A DNA stretch of 64,000 nt, from contig NC_014158.1 of the NCBI RefSeq assembly GCF_000092225.1, positions 744,001-808,000 on the forward strand. The letters are read 5' to 3'. Positions within the stretch are counted from its first letter, which is position 1. Each line of letters begins with the position of its first letter. Origin of the DNA: Tsukamurella paurometabola DSM 20162. GTDB lineage: Bacteria; Actinomycetota; Actinomycetes; Mycobacteriales; Mycobacteriaceae. The translations under genes and the position numbers were made by a program. Shown one piece after another: positions 18,084 to 31,193 of the stretch. The notes below the pieces were generated by a model. The model ran no database searches. It had not been told where the DNA came from and saw only the letters and a list, made by a program, of their open reading frames with translations.

Positions 18084-18562
18084 CCACCCGCGATGTGCAG
18101 CGGGCGGTGGTCTACCGGGCCGAGGAATTGGTGCGCGGCCTGTTCGACCACGCCAGCGGCGGGCGCACCGTCGACGTGCTCGGCGTCCCCCTGACGCTGC
18201 CGCCCGAAGCTCGGTTCGGGTCCACGGCGTCAGTACAGGAGTACGTCGACCGGGTGCTGCGACCGGGGCAGGTGCGGGTGCGGCCCCGGGCCGGCGCCGG
18301 CGGGGCGCACTACGAACGTGGTGCGGGACGGATGCCCACCGTCGCCGTACCCGACGGGCGCGACGGTGCCTGGGCACTGCGTGAACTGGTGATCCTGCAC
18401 GAACTGGCCCATCACGTGGTCGCCGAGCGCGACGGGGACGCCGCGGCGCACGGGCCCGCGTTCACCGCCGCCTTCATCGAGCTCGCGGCGCGGGTGATGG
18501 GGCCGGAGGCGGGGCTGGCGCTGCGGATCGTCTACACCGAATCGGGCGCCGCCGTCGGGTAG
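18080..18562 (+). CDS. Putative zinc metallohydrolase (TIGR04338 family)
   Basis: A 160-residue protein, last gene of the coupled operon (GTGA overlap). The zinc motif HELAHH lies at residues 107-112, and a later HGPAF (H123) could be the third ligand. The opening [17 protein letters not shown] is typical of the TIGR04338 actinobacterial family. The substrate is unknown. Its place after two predicted surface-anchored proteins suggests a shared role at the envelope, but that is inference. Confidence 0.75.
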   Translation: MTTRDVQRAVVYRAEELVRGLFDHASGGRTVDVLGVPLTLPPEARFGSTASVQEYVDRVLRPGQVRVRPRAGAGGAHYERGAGRMPTVAVPDGRDGAWALRELVILHELAHHVVAERDGDAAAHGPAFTAAFIELAARVMGPEAGLALRIVYTESGAAVG

Positions 18563-18574
18563 GCCGACACCGAT

Positions 18575-18603
18575 TTGGTGGCTGGCCACCTTCCGAGTAC
18601 TCT
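18575..18603 (+). promoter_or_regulatory. Candidate sigma-70-type promoter of rplJL
   Basis: TTGGTG (18575-18580) and TACTCT (18598-18603) are separated by exactly 17 bp and stand just before the L10 leader, about 230 bp upstream of rplJ. Confidence 0.5.
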
Positions 18604-18621
18604 GGACTCCTGGAATCCGGT

Positions 18622-18785
18622 GCCAACCGGATCGTTCCACCGAAGACCGTCGGTCATCGGGCGCGAGCCCGATCGAAGGTCCGGCCCCGAGTCGGCGACC
18701 CACGCAGGAGGACGAGGATTCACCCGCACGCTCGCGTGCGGAGAAACGAACCCCGTGCGCCCTGCGCCGGGGTTCTCGTCGTTTC
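18622..18785 (+). ncRNA. Ribosomal protein L10 leader
   Basis: The rplJ 5' leader contains the segment ACCGAAGACCGTCGGTCATC, the GCAGGAGG element and a late hairpin with ACGAACCCCG pairing with CGGGGTTCTCGT. These resemble the conserved L10 leader of actinobacteria as I recall it, in which the L10(L12) complex binds its mRNA and represses rplJL. The boundaries are approximate and the secondary structure was judged by eye. Confidence 0.65.
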
Positions 18786-18831
18786 GGCCCGAACCTTCTC
18801 CGGCGGAAGACACGTAGAGAGGAGGCGAAGT

Positions 18832-19362
18832 ATGGCAAACCCCGAAAAGGTCGCAGCAGTCGCTGAGATCGCCGAGCAGTTCTCGAAGTCCACGGCCACC
18901 GTGGTCACCGAGTACCGCGGGCTGTCGGTCGGTTCCATCACCGAGCTGCGTCGTTCGCTCGGAGCGGGTACCACGTACTCCGTCGCCAAGAACACCCTGG
19001 TCAAGCGCGCCGCGGCTGACGCCGGCGTCGTGGGCCTGGACGAGCTGTTCGAGGGTCCGACCGCCATCGCCTTCATCGAGGGCGAGCCGGTCGATGCCGC
19101 TAAGGCGATCAAGAAGTTCGCCAAGGACAACAAGGCTCTGGTCATCAAGGGCGGCTACATGGACGGCAAGGCGCTGTCCGTGGCCGAGGTCGAGCGCATC
19201 GCCGATCTCGAGTCGCGCGAGGTGCTCCTGGCCAAGCTCGCCGGTGCCATGAAGGGCAACTTGGCGAAGGCCGCAGGCCTGTTCAACGCTCCCGCTTCGC
19301 AGGTCGCCCGTCTGGCCGCTGCGTTGCAGGAAAAGAAGGCCGCCGAAGAGGCTGCCCAGTAA
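18832..19362 (+). CDS. rplJ: 50S ribosomal protein L10
   Basis: A 176-residue protein that anchors the L7/L12 dimers to the ribosome. The N-terminal RNA-binding part has [20 protein letters not shown] and [13 protein letters not shown]. The C-terminal helix for L12 binding is Ala-rich and ends EEAAQ. The ATG at 18832 follows GAGAGGAGG, which settles the start against upstream in-frame codons. Confidence 0.97.
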   Translation: MANPEKVAAVAEIAEQFSKSTATVVTEYRGLSVGSITELRRSLGAGTTYSVAKNTLVKRAAADAGVVGLDELFEGPTAIAFIEGEPVDAAKAIKKFAKDNKALVIKGGYMDGKALSVAEVERIADLESREVLLAKLAGAMKGNLAKAAGLFNAPASQVARLAAALQEKKAAEEAAQ

Positions 19363-19434
19363 CACCGCTGATCCCAGCACATCAATCCCTTGCCTCGCGG
19401 ATCAGCGAGCAAGACTTAGAGGAAGGACGCCGCC

Positions 19435-19830
19435 ATGGCGAAGCTCACCACCGACGAGCTGCTTGACCAGTTCAAGGAGCTCACCCTGCTCGAGCTCTCC
19501 GAGTTCGTGAAGGCTTTCGAGGAGACCTTCGAGGTCACCGCTGCTGCTCCGGTCGCCGTCGCGGCTGCCGGTGCCGCCCCGGCCGCCGGCGGCGACGCCG
19601 GTGCCGCTGCTGACCAGGACGAGTTCGACGTCATCCTCGATGGCGCCGGCGACAAGAAGATCCAGGTCATCAAGGTTGTCCGCGAGCTGGTTTCGGGCCT
19701 CGGCCTGAAGGAGGCCAAGGACCTCGTCGAGGGCGCCCCGAAGCCGATCCTGGAGAAGGTCGACAAGGAGCAGGCCGACGCTGCGAAGGCCAAGCTCGAA
19801 GAGGCCGGCGCCACCGTCTCGGTCAAGTAA
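19435..19830 (+). CDS. rplL: 50S ribosomal protein L7/L12
   Basis: A 131-residue stalk protein that recruits translation factors. It has the N-terminal dimerisation domain, an Ala/Gly-rich hinge (about residues 38-60) and the C-terminal domain with [20 protein letters not shown]. It is followed by a strong terminator. Confidence 0.97.
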   Translation: MAKLTTDELLDQFKELTLLELSEFVKAFEETFEVTAAAPVAVAAAGAAPAAGGDAGAAADQDEFDVILDGAGDKKIQVIKVVRELVSGLGLKEAKDLVEGAPKPILEKVDKEQADAAKAKLEEAGATVSVK

Positions 19831-19848
19831 GACCGTACGCGTACGCCC

Positions 19849-19892
19849 GAACGGCCCCGTCGCCCTGTGCGACGGGGTCGTTCGTCGTTTCC
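19849..19892 (+). terminator. Rho-independent terminator after rplL
   Basis: A 15-bp stem (left arm 19849-19863 starting GAACGGCCCC, right arm 19869-19883) with a single G·T pair and a CCTGT loop, followed by GTCGTTT. Confidence 0.85.
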
Positions 19893-19994
19893 GCAGGAAG
19901 AACACCGCGGACACACGGGAGAACGTGGGTAAACCTTTGCGGTAGTGAAACCCAGGTCAGATACCACGGGGCCATGCGGCTGAGGTACTGTCAT

Positions 19995-20025
19995 CGGGAA
20001 TGTTCCCGTGTGGCGCGAGCCACAC
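19995..20025 (+). other. Two adjacent perfect hairpins in the leader of the Mkl/MceG gene
   Basis: CGGGAA-TG-TTCCCG (19995-20008) is directly followed by GTGTGGC-GCGA-GCCACAC (20008-20025), sharing one base. They lie 57-87 bp before the GTG start, downstream of a possible -10 TACTGT (19986-19991). They may be operator sites or stabilise the 5' end of the mRNA. Confidence 0.4.
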
Positions 20026-20081
20026 TCGAAGACGCGGCGGCGCGAGCCGGGCGTCGGGCGCGTGAAAGAAAGGGCTCGACA

Positions 20082-21275
20082 GTGGGTGTCGAAGTTACTA
20101 CCAGGAACCTGACCAAGTCGTTCGGCTCCCAGAACATCTGGACCGACGTCTCGCTCACCCTGCCCGCCGGCGAGGTCTCCGTTCTCCTCGGTCCTTCCGG
20201 TACCGGTAAGTCGGTGTTCCTGAAGTCCCTGATCGGTCTGCTCCGCCCCGAGGAGGGCGAGATCATCATCGACGGGACCGACATCCTCACCTGCTCCAGC
20301 TCCGAGCTGTACGAGATCCGCAAGATGTTCGGCGTGCTGTTCCAGGACGGTGCCCTGTTCGGCTCGATGAACCTCTACGACAACACCGCCTTCCCGCTTC
20401 GTGAGCACACGAAGAAGAAGGAGAGCGAGATCCGTCAGATCACGATGGAGAAGCTCGAAATGGTCGGTCTGATCGGCGCCGAGGACAAGCTGCCCGGCGA
20501 GATCTCCGGCGGTATGCGCAAGCGCGCCGGTCTGGCCCGCGCCCTGGTGCTCGACCCGAAGATCATGCTGGTCGACGAGCCGGACTCCGGTCTCGATCCC
20601 GTGCGTACCACCTACACCAGCCAGTTGCTCATGGACATCAACGCGCAGATCGACTGCACCACCCTGATCGTGACGCACAACATCAACATCGCCCGCACCG
20701 TGCCCGACAACATGGGCATGTTGTTCCTCAAGCGGCTCGTCATGTTCGGCCCCCGTGAGGTGCTGCTCACCTCCGAGGAGCCCGTGGTCAAGCAGTTCCT
20801 CACCGGCTCGATGATCGGCCCGATCGGTATGTCGGAGGAGAAGGACCAGGCGCAGATGGAGGCCGAGGCCGAGCGCGTCGCGGCCGGCCATTCGCACGGC
20901 GGTGTGGAACTGATCGAGGAGATCGCTCCGCAGATGCAGCCGACGCCGGGCATGCCCGAGCGCCAGGGTGTCGCGCGCCGCAAGGCCCGTGTGCGCGAGA
21001 TGCTGCCGTCGCTGCCGCCGAAGGCGCAGGCCGCCATCCTCAAGGATCTCGGCGACGAGGACCTGCAGGACGCGCAGAACACCGTGCAGGCGCACATCGT
21101 CGCTGCGGGACAGGGCGCGGGGGATACCGCGACCGTTCCGATCCAGACGCAGCAGGCGCAGGTGGCCGGCTACCCGGAGGGTGCCGAGAGCACCGGCTAC
21201 GAGGTTGTGGTCCCGCTCGATTCGGACGATAACCCCACCGATCACCTGCCGAAGGTGGACGGCACCAACAACTGA
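20082..21275 (+). CDS. mceG: ABC-type ATPase MceG (Mkl), energiser of Mce lipid importers
   Basis: A 397-residue cytoplasmic ATPase. It has Walker A GPSGTGKS, signature SGGMRKRAGLARAL, Walker B IMLVDEPDSGLDP and a switch histidine in VTHN, followed by a ~130-residue C-terminal extension characteristic of mycobacterial Mkl/MceG (Rv0655). This one ATPase is thought to drive all Mce cholesterol and fatty-acid import systems. No mce genes are in the window, as expected for this locus. The GTG at 20082 is preferred because the conserved sequence begins there and AAAGAAAGGG is upstream. Confidence 0.9.
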   Translation: MGVEVTTRNLTKSFGSQNIWTDVSLTLPAGEVSVLLGPSGTGKSVFLKSLIGLLRPEEGEIIIDGTDILTCSSSELYEIRKMFGVLFQDGALFGSMNLYDNTAFPLREHTKKKESEIRQITMEKLEMVGLIGAEDKLPGEISGGMRKRAGLARALVLDPKIMLVDEPDSGLDPVRTTYTSQLLMDINAQIDCTTLIVTHNINIARTVPDNMGMLFLKRLVMFGPREVLLTSEEPVVKQFLTGSMIGPIGMSEEKDQAQMEAEAERVAAGHSHGGVELIEEIAPQMQPTPGMPERQGVARRKARVREMLPSLPPKAQAAILKDLGDEDLQDAQNTVQAHIVAAGQGAGDTATVPIQTQQAQVAGYPEGAESTGYEVVVPLDSDDNPTDHLPKVDGTNN

Positions 21276-21284
21276 TCCGCATCG

Positions 21285-21327
21285 CGAACGCCGGGTACAC
21301 CTGATCGACGGGTGGGCCCGGCGTTCG
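21285..21327 (+). terminator. Probable terminator after mceG
   Basis: A perfect 11-bp stem, CGAACGCCGGG (21285-21295) with CCCGGCGTTCG (21317-21327), begins 9 bp after the stop codon. The 21-nt loop and weak T-tail make it less certain than the other terminators here. Confidence 0.6.
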
Positions 21328-21705
21328 TGTGTCCGGCTCCGTCGAACAGTGGTGGCCGCACCCGGGATTTTCGAAGAGAACGGCGGTTTCGCTTGACGTT
21401 CGCCAGAATCCGGGTCACAGTTATCGGCAGGACGTGCAGTACGACGTCGGTTCTCCGCGGCAGCCAGCCAGGAGAGGCGGCGCCGAGGGTGTTCGATCAA
21501 AACTCGCGCACGGTCCTTGCGTCAGGCCCCGGCGGGGCCTAGTGTGGACTGCCTCTTGCAGGTCCCGTCTCTCTCTGCTAATGTTGGACGTTGCGCTGGC
21601 TGCCTCCTGCCCATCTGAATATCTGTTCCTCGACGAGGACGTTTTCTCTGCGGGTTGCCGTCAGCACATGTTGGCAACGTAACTAGGCACAGCAGAGGAC
21701 GCATC
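21328..21705 (+). promoter_or_regulatory. rpoBC promoter and leader region
   Basis: There is no gene between mceG and rpoB. The best promoter is TTGCAG (21556-21561) and TAATGT (21579-21584), 17 bp apart. It leaves a leader of about 110-115 nt that contains several T-rich runs and ends with AGAGGA as ribosome binding site. The part before 21556 shows no feature I can name. Confidence 0.55.
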
Positions 21706-24700
21706 TTGGCAGTCTCCGTCTCCAGCCAGACTCAGAACGATCAGAACGCCGTGGTCCCCGGGGCCCCGAAGCGCGTCTCGTTCGCGAAGCTCTCCGAGCC
21801 GCTCCCGGTACCCGGTCTACTCGATGTGCAGACCGACTCCTTCGAGTGGCTCGTGGGCTCCCCGGAATGGCGTGAGAAGGCCGCGTCGCGTGGCGAGGCC
21901 AACCCGACCGGCGGCCTGGAGGACATCCTCGCGGAGCTTTCGCCGATCGAGGACTTCTCCGGTTCCATGTCGCTCTCCTTCTCCGACCCGCGCTTCGATG
22001 AGGTCAAGGCCTCCATCGAGGAGTGCAAGGACAAGGACATGACGTACGCGGCACCGCTGTTCGTCACCGCCGAGTTCATCAACAACAACACCGGCGAGAT
22101 CAAGTCGCAGACCGTCTTCATGGGTGATTTCCCGATGATGACGGACAAGGGCACCTTCATCATCAACGGCACCGAGCGCGTGGTCGTCTCGCAGCTGGTC
22201 CGTTCGCCCGGTGTGTACTTCGACGAGACCATCGACAAGTCCACCGAGAAGCCGCTGCACAGCGTCAAGGTGATCCCGGCCCGCGGCGCGTGGCTCGAGT
22301 TCGACGTCGACAAGCGCGACACCGTGGGCGTGCGCATCGACCGCAAGCGTCGTCAGCCCGTCACCGTGCTGCTCAAGGCGCTCGGCTGGACCAGCGAGCA
22401 GATCCTCGAGCGCTTCGGCTTCTCCGAGATCATGCGTTCCACGCTCGAGAAGGACGCCACCGCCGGCACCGACGAGGCCCTCCTCGACATCTACCGCAAG
22501 CTCCGTCCGGGCGAGCCGCCCACGAAGGAGTCGGCGCAGACCCTGCTGGAGAACCTGTTCTTCAAGGAGAAGCGCTACGACCTGGCCCGCGTCGGCCGGT
22601 ACAAGCTGAACAAGAAGCTGGGCCTGCCCGCGAACGCGGACGGCACCCAGTCCTACGTGCTCAACGAGGACGACATCGTCGCCATCGTCGAGTACCTGGT
22701 GCGCCTGCACGACGCCCCGTCGGAGCAGCTGACCTACATGACGGTGCCGGGTGGCGTCGAGGTGCCGGTCGAGGTCGACGACATCGACCACTTCGGCAAC
22801 CGTCGCATCCGCACCGTGGGCGAGCTGATCCAGAACCAGCTCCGGGTGGGCCTGTCCCGCATGGAGCGCGTGGTCCGCGAGCGCATGACCACGCAGGACG
22901 TCGAGGCGATCACCCCGCAGACCCTGATCAACATCCGCCCGGTCTCGGCGGCGATCAAGGAGTTCTTCGGTACCTCGCAGCTCTCGCAGTTCATGGATCA
23001 GAACAACCCGCTGTCGGGTCTGACCCACAAGCGTCGCCTCAACGCGCTCGGCCCCGGTGGTCTCTCGCGTGAGCGCGCGGGCCTCGAGGTCCGTGACGTC
23101 CACCCGTCGCACTACGGCCGCATGTGCCCGATCGAGACCCCTGAGGGCCCGAACATCGGCCTGATCGGCTCGCTGTCGGTGTACGCGCGGGTCAACCCGT
23201 TCGGATTCATCGAGACGCCGTACCGCAAGGTGACCGACGGTGTCGCGACGGACGAGATCGTCTACATGACCGCCGATGAGGAGGATCGCTTCTACATCGC
23301 GCAGGCCAACGCCGCGACCGACGACAAGGGCCGTCTCACCGACGACCGCGTGCTGGTCCGTAAGCGCGGCTCCGAGGTGGAGTTCGTGTCCACCGCGCAG
23401 GTCGAGTACATGGACATCTCGCCGCGCCAGATGGTCTCGGTCGCCACCGCGATGATTCCGTTCCTCGAGCACGACGACGCCAACCGTGCCCTCATGGGTG
23501 CGAACATGCAGCGTCAGGCCGTGCCGCTGGTCCGTTCCGAATCGCCGCTGGTCGGCACCGGTATGGAGCTGCGCGCCGCGGTCGACGCGGGCGACGTCAT
23601 CATCACCGAGAAGGCGGGCGCCGTCGAGGAGGTGTCGGCCGACTTCATCACCGTGATGGCGGACGACGGCACCCGCAAGACGCACCGGCTGCGGAAGTTC
23701 GCGCGCTCGAACCAGGGCACCTGCGCGAACCAGCGTCCGATCGTCTCCGCGGGTCAGCGGGTCGAGATCGGCCAGGTTCTGGCCGACGGCCCCTGCACCG
23801 ACAACGGCGAGATGGCTCTCGGTAAGAACCTGCTCGTGGCGATCATGCCGTGGGAGGGTCACAACTACGAGGACGCGATCATCCTGTCGCAGCGCCTGGT
23901 GGAGGAGGACGTGCTCACGTCCATCCACATCGAGGAGCACGAGATCGATGCCCGCGACACCAAGTTGGGCGCCGAGGAGATCACCCGGGACATCCCGAAC
24001 GTCTCCGACGAGGTCCTGGCGGACCTGGACGAGCGCGGCATCATCCGCATCGGTGCGGAGGTCCGCGACGGCGACATCCTGGTCGGCAAGGTCACCCCGA
24101 AGGGCGAGACCGAGCTGACCCCCGAGGAGCGCCTGCTCCGCGCGATCTTCGGTGAGAAGGCGCGCGAGGTGCGCGACACCTCGCTGAAGGTGCCCCACGG
24201 CGAGACCGGCAAGGTCATCGGCGTCCGCGTGTTCTCGCGCGAGGACGACGACGAGCTGGCCCCGGGCGTCAACGAGCTGGTCCGCGTGTACGTGGCCCAG
24301 AAGCGCAAGGTGCAGGACGGCGACAAGCTCGCCGGCCGCCACGGCAACAAGGGCGTCATCGGCAAGATCCTGCCCGCCGAGGACATGCCCTTCCTGCCCG
24401 ACGGCACCCCGGTCGACATCATCCTCAACACGCACGGCGTGCCGCGGCGTATGAACATCGGCCAGATCCTGGAGACGCACCTCGGGTGGGTCGCCAAGAC
24501 CGGCTGGGATGTGCGCGACGAGAAGGGGAACATCCCCGAGTGGGCATCGCAGCTGCCGGAGCAGATGTACGCCCAGCCGAGCGACACCAACACCGCCACC
24601 CCGGTGTTCGACGGTGCCCGCGACGAGGAGCTGGCCGGCCTGCTCGGCTCGACGCTGCCCAACCGTGACGGCGACGTCATGGTCGGCGCCGACGGCAAGG

Positions 24701-25218
24701 CGACCCTGTTCGACGGTCGCTCGGGCGAGCCCTTCCCGTACCCGGTCGCGATCGGCTACATGTACATCCTCAAGCTGCACCACCTGGTCGACGAGAAGAT
24801 CCACGCTCGTTCCACCGGTCCGTACTCGATGATCACGCAGCAGCCGCTGGGTGGTAAGGCGCAGTTCGGTGGTCAGCGCTTCGGTGAGATGGAGTGCTGG
24901 GCGATGCAGGCGTACGGCGCCGCCTACACCCTGCAGGAGCTGCTCACCATCAAGTCGGACGATGTGGTCGGCCGCGTGAAGGTGTACGAGGCGATCGTCA
25001 AGGGCGAGAACATCCCCGAGCCGGGTATCCCGGAGTCGTTCAAGGTGCTTCTCAAGGAGCTGCAGTCGCTCTGCCTGAACGTCGAGGTGCTGTCGAGCGA
25101 CGGTGCCGCGATCGAGATGGCCGACAGCGACGACGAGGATCTCGAGCGCGCTGCTGCCAACCTCGGCATCAACCTCTCGCGCAACGAGAACGCCTCGGCC
25201 GAAGACCTCGCGAACTAG
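21706..25218 (+). CDS. rpoB: DNA-directed RNA polymerase subunit beta
   Basis: A 1170-residue core RNA polymerase subunit. I chose the TTG at 21706 (AGAGGA upstream), as M. tuberculosis rpoB also starts with TTG and the conserved part begins at [13 protein letters not shown]. The rifampicin region is intact except for one position: [13 protein letters not shown] has Asn446 where M. tuberculosis has Ser450 (E. coli Ser531). The codon is AAC at 23041-23043. Other hotspot residues (the SQFMDQNN stretch and the His in THKRR) are wild-type. Asn at this site is known in natural rifampicin-resistant polymerases such as those of rifamycin producers, so the host may be less sensitive. This gene appears to be the housekeeping copy, next to rpoC. 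Confidence 0.98.
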   Translation: MAVSVSSQTQNDQNAVVPGAPKRVSFAKLSEPLPVPGLLDVQTDSFEWLVGSPEWREKAASRGEANPTGGLEDILAELSPIEDFSGSMSLSFSDPRFDEVKASIEECKDKDMTYAAPLFVTAEFINNNTGEIKSQTVFMGDFPMMTDKGTFIINGTERVVVSQLVRSPGVYFDETIDKSTEKPLHSVKVIPARGAWLEFDVDKRDTVGVRIDRKRRQPVTVLLKALGWTSEQILERFGFSEIMRSTLEKDATAGTDEALLDIYRKLRPGEPPTKESAQTLLENLFFKEKRYDLARVGRYKLNKKLGLPANADGTQSYVLNEDDIVAIVEYLVRLHDAPSEQLTYMTVPGGVEVPVEVDDIDHFGNRRIRTVGELIQNQLRVGLSRMERVVRERMTTQDVEAITPQTLINIRPVSAAIKEFFGTSQLSQFMDQNNPLSGLTHKRRLNALGPGGLSRERAGLEVRDVHPSHYGRMCPIETPEGPNIGLIGSLSVYARVNPFGFIETPYRKVTDGVATDEIVYMTADEEDRFYIAQANAATDDKGRLTDDRVLVRKRGSEVEFVSTAQVEYMDISPRQMVSVATAMIPFLEHDDANRALMGANMQRQAVPLVRSESPLVGTGMELRAAVDAGDVIITEKAGAVEEVSADFITVMADDGTRKTHRLRKFARSNQGTCANQRPIVSAGQRVEIGQVLADGPCTDNGEMALGKNLLVAIMPWEGHNYEDAIILSQRLVEEDVLTSIHIEEHEIDARDTKLGAEEITRDIPNVSDEVLADLDERGIIRIGAEVRDGDILVGKVTPKGETELTPEERLLRAIFGEKAREVRDTSLKVPHGETGKVIGVRVFSREDDDELAPGVNELVRVYVAQKRKVQDGDKLAGRHGNKGVIGKILPAEDMPFLPDGTPVDIILNTHGVPRRMNIGQILETHLGWVAKTGWDVRDEKGNIPEWASQLPEQMYAQPSDTNTATPVFDGARDEELAGLLGSTLPNRDGDVMVGADGKATLFDGRSGEPFPYPVAIGYMYILKLHHLVDEKIHARSTGPYSMITQQPLGGKAQFGGQRFGEMECWAMQAYGAAYTLQELLTIKSDDVVGRVKVYEAIVKGENIPEPGIPESFKVLLKELQSLCLNVEVLSSDGAAIEMADSDDEDLERAAANLGINLSRNENASAEDLAN

Positions 25219-25248
25219 CCCACGCCAACCGAACGAATAAGGAGAGAA

Positions 25249-29205
<3,957 letters not shown>

Positions 29206-29223
29206 CGTTAGCCAACTGAATTC

Positions 29224-29259
29224 GGCCCCCGACCTGCGTGCAGGTCGGGGGCCGTTTTC
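29224..29259 (+). terminator. Rho-independent terminator after rpoC
   Basis: A perfect 13-bp stem, GGCCCCCGACCTG with CAGGTCGGGGGCC around a CGTG loop (29224-29253), followed by GTTTTC. Confidence 0.92.
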
Positions 29260-29542
29260 ATGCCCGACGGTGGTGGGGCTGGGGCGGCCCTCGTCCGGCA
29301 GCGCGCTCCCGCTGCCGATGGCGTTATCCGCGGCCGACTATTGGCAGCGGATGGGGCTGGCGGAGGGGAGAGGCCGGCGATCGCTCCCGCACCCCTCTCG
29401 CGCTCCCGCCCCACGCGTGCGGGGTGCGGCGGCGCGAAACAGGGGCGGATGCGCGAAGGGGGTTGTTCACTCCTCAATTCATGTGTACGGTGTGAACATC
29501 TCAGCATGCTCGCACCGCGAACACCGAGTCCAGGAGTCGACG
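29260..29542. promoter_or_regulatory. Non-coding stretch upstream of the DoxX-like gene, with an inverted repeat
   Basis: I see no gene here. Near the right end GTTCAC (29465-29470) and GTGAAC (29492-29497) form an exact inverted repeat with a 21-bp spacer, about 45 bp before the DoxX-like gene. It may be a regulator site. The rest is G/C-rich without recognisable structure. Confidence 0.3.
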
Positions 29543-29965
29543 ATGGCCACCGTGACGGAATCCAGTGCCACTGCGAAGCCGTGGGAGGGGCGGTCGAAGT
29601 CCTGGATCGCGGGAATGGTTCTCACCGTGTTGATCTGGGCGTTCCTCGTGTTCGACGTGGTCGGTAAGTTCACCAAGCCGCAGGCGGTGATCGACGGGAC
29701 GCTGAAGCTGGGATTCCAGGAGAAGCACATCGTGGTGATCGGGCTGGTGCTGTTGGTGGGGGTGATCCTGTGGACCGTCCCGCGCACTGCGGTGATCGGC
29801 GCCATCTACCTCACCGGCTATCTCGGCGGTGCGGTCGCCATCAACCTCCGGGCGGAGCAGCCGATCGCCGGCTACGTGCTCTCCGGTGTCTATGTGGGCG
29901 TGCTCATCTGGATCGCGATGTTCCTGCGCCGGCCCGAACTCCGACGCGTCGTCCTCGGCGCCTAG
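29543..29965 (+). CDS. DoxX-like membrane protein
   Basis: A 140-residue protein with four predicted helices (about residues 20-42, 62-80, 84-104 and 110-130) in the DoxX-like (DoxX_2) pattern. The middle motif FQEKHIVVIGLVLLVGVILWTVPRTAVIGAIYLTGYLGGAVA is partly shown here by its key parts EKHIVVIG and GYLGGAV. The ATG at 29543 follows CAGGAG. Family members are small membrane proteins of unclear redox or stress function, often next to TetR or ArsR genes, but no such neighbour is seen here. Confidence 0.7.
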   Translation: MATVTESSATAKPWEGRSKSWIAGMVLTVLIWAFLVFDVVGKFTKPQAVIDGTLKLGFQEKHIVVIGLVLLVGVILWTVPRTAVIGAIYLTGYLGGAVAINLRAEQPIAGYVLSGVYVGVLIWIAMFLRRPELRRVVLGA

Positions 29966-30051
29966 ACCACGCCGCCCCCGGGGCGGCATTCATGCTCTCC
30001 CGTTCGTCGCGCGTCCTCCCCCCCACCGCGGCGGAGGGGAGAGCCCTCGTG

Positions 30052-30873
30052 TCAGAGCCGGTACACCTGCTGCGCAGTCTCGCCGAGAACCGCCTCCCGC
30101 TCGGTCGGCGACGCACCGTCGAGCAGGCCGACGGTGAGCTCCAGCACCTGCGCGTACGAGGCCTCCAGCAGGCATACCGGCCAGTCGGAACCGAACATCA
30201 CCCGCTCTGCTCCGAAGCTTTCCAGCACATGCCGCGCATAGGGTTCGATGAGTGGGCGGTTCCAGGGCCGGGGTGGGCACTCGGTGACCAGTCCCGATAG
30301 CTTGCACGCGACGTTCGATAGCGCCGCCATGGCGGTGATCCAGGTCGCCCACGGATCCCATTCGCCTGCACCGATATCCGGCTTTCCGCAGTGGTCGATC
30401 ACGAAGTTCGCCGCGGGGAGGGATTGCGCCAGCTCCAGGCCGGCGGCACGCTGCGGTGCCCGCACCAGGATGTCGAAGGCGAGGCGGCGATCGGTGGCAG
30501 CGCTGATCCCGCGCGCAACGTCGGGACGGGCGAGCCAGCATGGATCGGGTTCGTCTTGCGCGAGATGTCGCAGCCCACAGAGCTTCTCGCCGCCCGGCGC
30601 GGATCGCAGCCGGTCCAGCTGATCGCCGCAGTCCGGGGATGTCAGATCGGCCCAGCCGACCACGGCGCGCGCCGGCCCGCCCGCAGTGAGCAGATACCTG
30701 GTCTCGGAGGTCGAGTTCAGCGCCTGCACCGCCACCGTGGCGTCGGCCGGCGATTCCGCGGCGAGGTCGGCCACCGTGAAGTCGCGCCGGATCGGCTCCA
30801 GGCCCGGCGAGGCGAGCCAGCCGTGGTCGTGCCGGGCGCGGTCCCAGAGGTGGTGGTGCGCGTCGACGATCAT
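30052..30873 (-). CDS. Amidohydrolase-family lactonase, probable L-fucono-1,5-lactonase
   Basis: A 273-residue TIM-barrel metal-dependent hydrolase of COG3618. The N-terminal metal motif is VDAHHHLWD and the C-terminal one MFGSDWPVC, with VIDHCGKP between. In L-fucose breakdown this family opens L-fuconolactone to L-fuconate. The ATG at 30873 overlaps the stop of the mutarotase gene (ATGA), and it is the last gene of the lldD-mutarotase-lactonase operon. The cluster context makes the fucose assignment likely. Related sugars such as L-galactose or D-arabinose are possible. Confidence 0.8.
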   Translation of the reverse strand: MIVDAHHHLWDRARHDHGWLASPGLEPIRRDFTVADLAAESPADATVAVQALNSTSETRYLLTAGGPARAVVGWADLTSPDCGDQLDRLRSAPGGEKLCGLRHLAQDEPDPCWLARPDVARGISAATDRRLAFDILVRAPQRAAGLELAQSLPAANFVIDHCGKPDIGAGEWDPWATWITAMAALSNVACKLSGLVTECPPRPWNRPLIEPYARHVLESFGAERVMFGSDWPVCLLEASYAQVLELTVGLLDGASPTEREAVLGETAQQVYRL

Positions 30874-31193
30874 CGGTTCAGGGGCAGCGCCCACACCAGC
30901 GGGATGCCGCGGTCCTCGCCCGAGTAGTCGTCCTCCACCTCGAGCAGGTCCGCCATTCGTGTCTGCCACGGCACGTTCGCCGGGTGCTCCGCGAGGTGCC
31001 GTCGCATCGCCCGGTAGTCGTCGACCTCGACCACGTGGAACAACTCGCGGCCATCGCGCCAGATCCGCCACGACCGCACCCCGGCTTCGCGGAGCGCACC
31101 GTCGAGCTCGGTGGGGATCACGGCGTGTACCCGGTCGTACTCCGCCTCCGCGCCGACCCGAAGCCGGGTGTGCAGAGCGATCGTCTCCGTCAT
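30870..31193 (-). CDS. L-rhamnose-mutarotase-family protein, probable L-fucose mutarotase
   Basis: A 107-residue small alpha/beta protein of the RhaM (DUF718) family that interconverts sugar anomers. Y19 and H23 in the segment [11 protein letters not shown] match the catalytic Tyr and His of E. coli RhaM as I recall them. [20 protein letters not shown] is the family core. The gene is coupled by ATGA overlaps to lldD upstream and to the lactonase downstream. The substrate is inferred from the pathway. Confidence 0.8.
   Translation of the reverse strand: MTETIALHTRLRVGAEAEYDRVHAVIPTELDGALREAGVRSWRIWRDGRELFHVVEVDDYRAMRRHLAEHPANVPWQTRMADLLEVEDDYSGEDRGIPLVWALPLNR

Noticed and set aside
29465-29497. 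GTTCAC/GTGAAC as a strong operator
   Set aside because: The 21-bp spacer and lack of a nearby regulator make it too weak to call beyond a low-confidence note.
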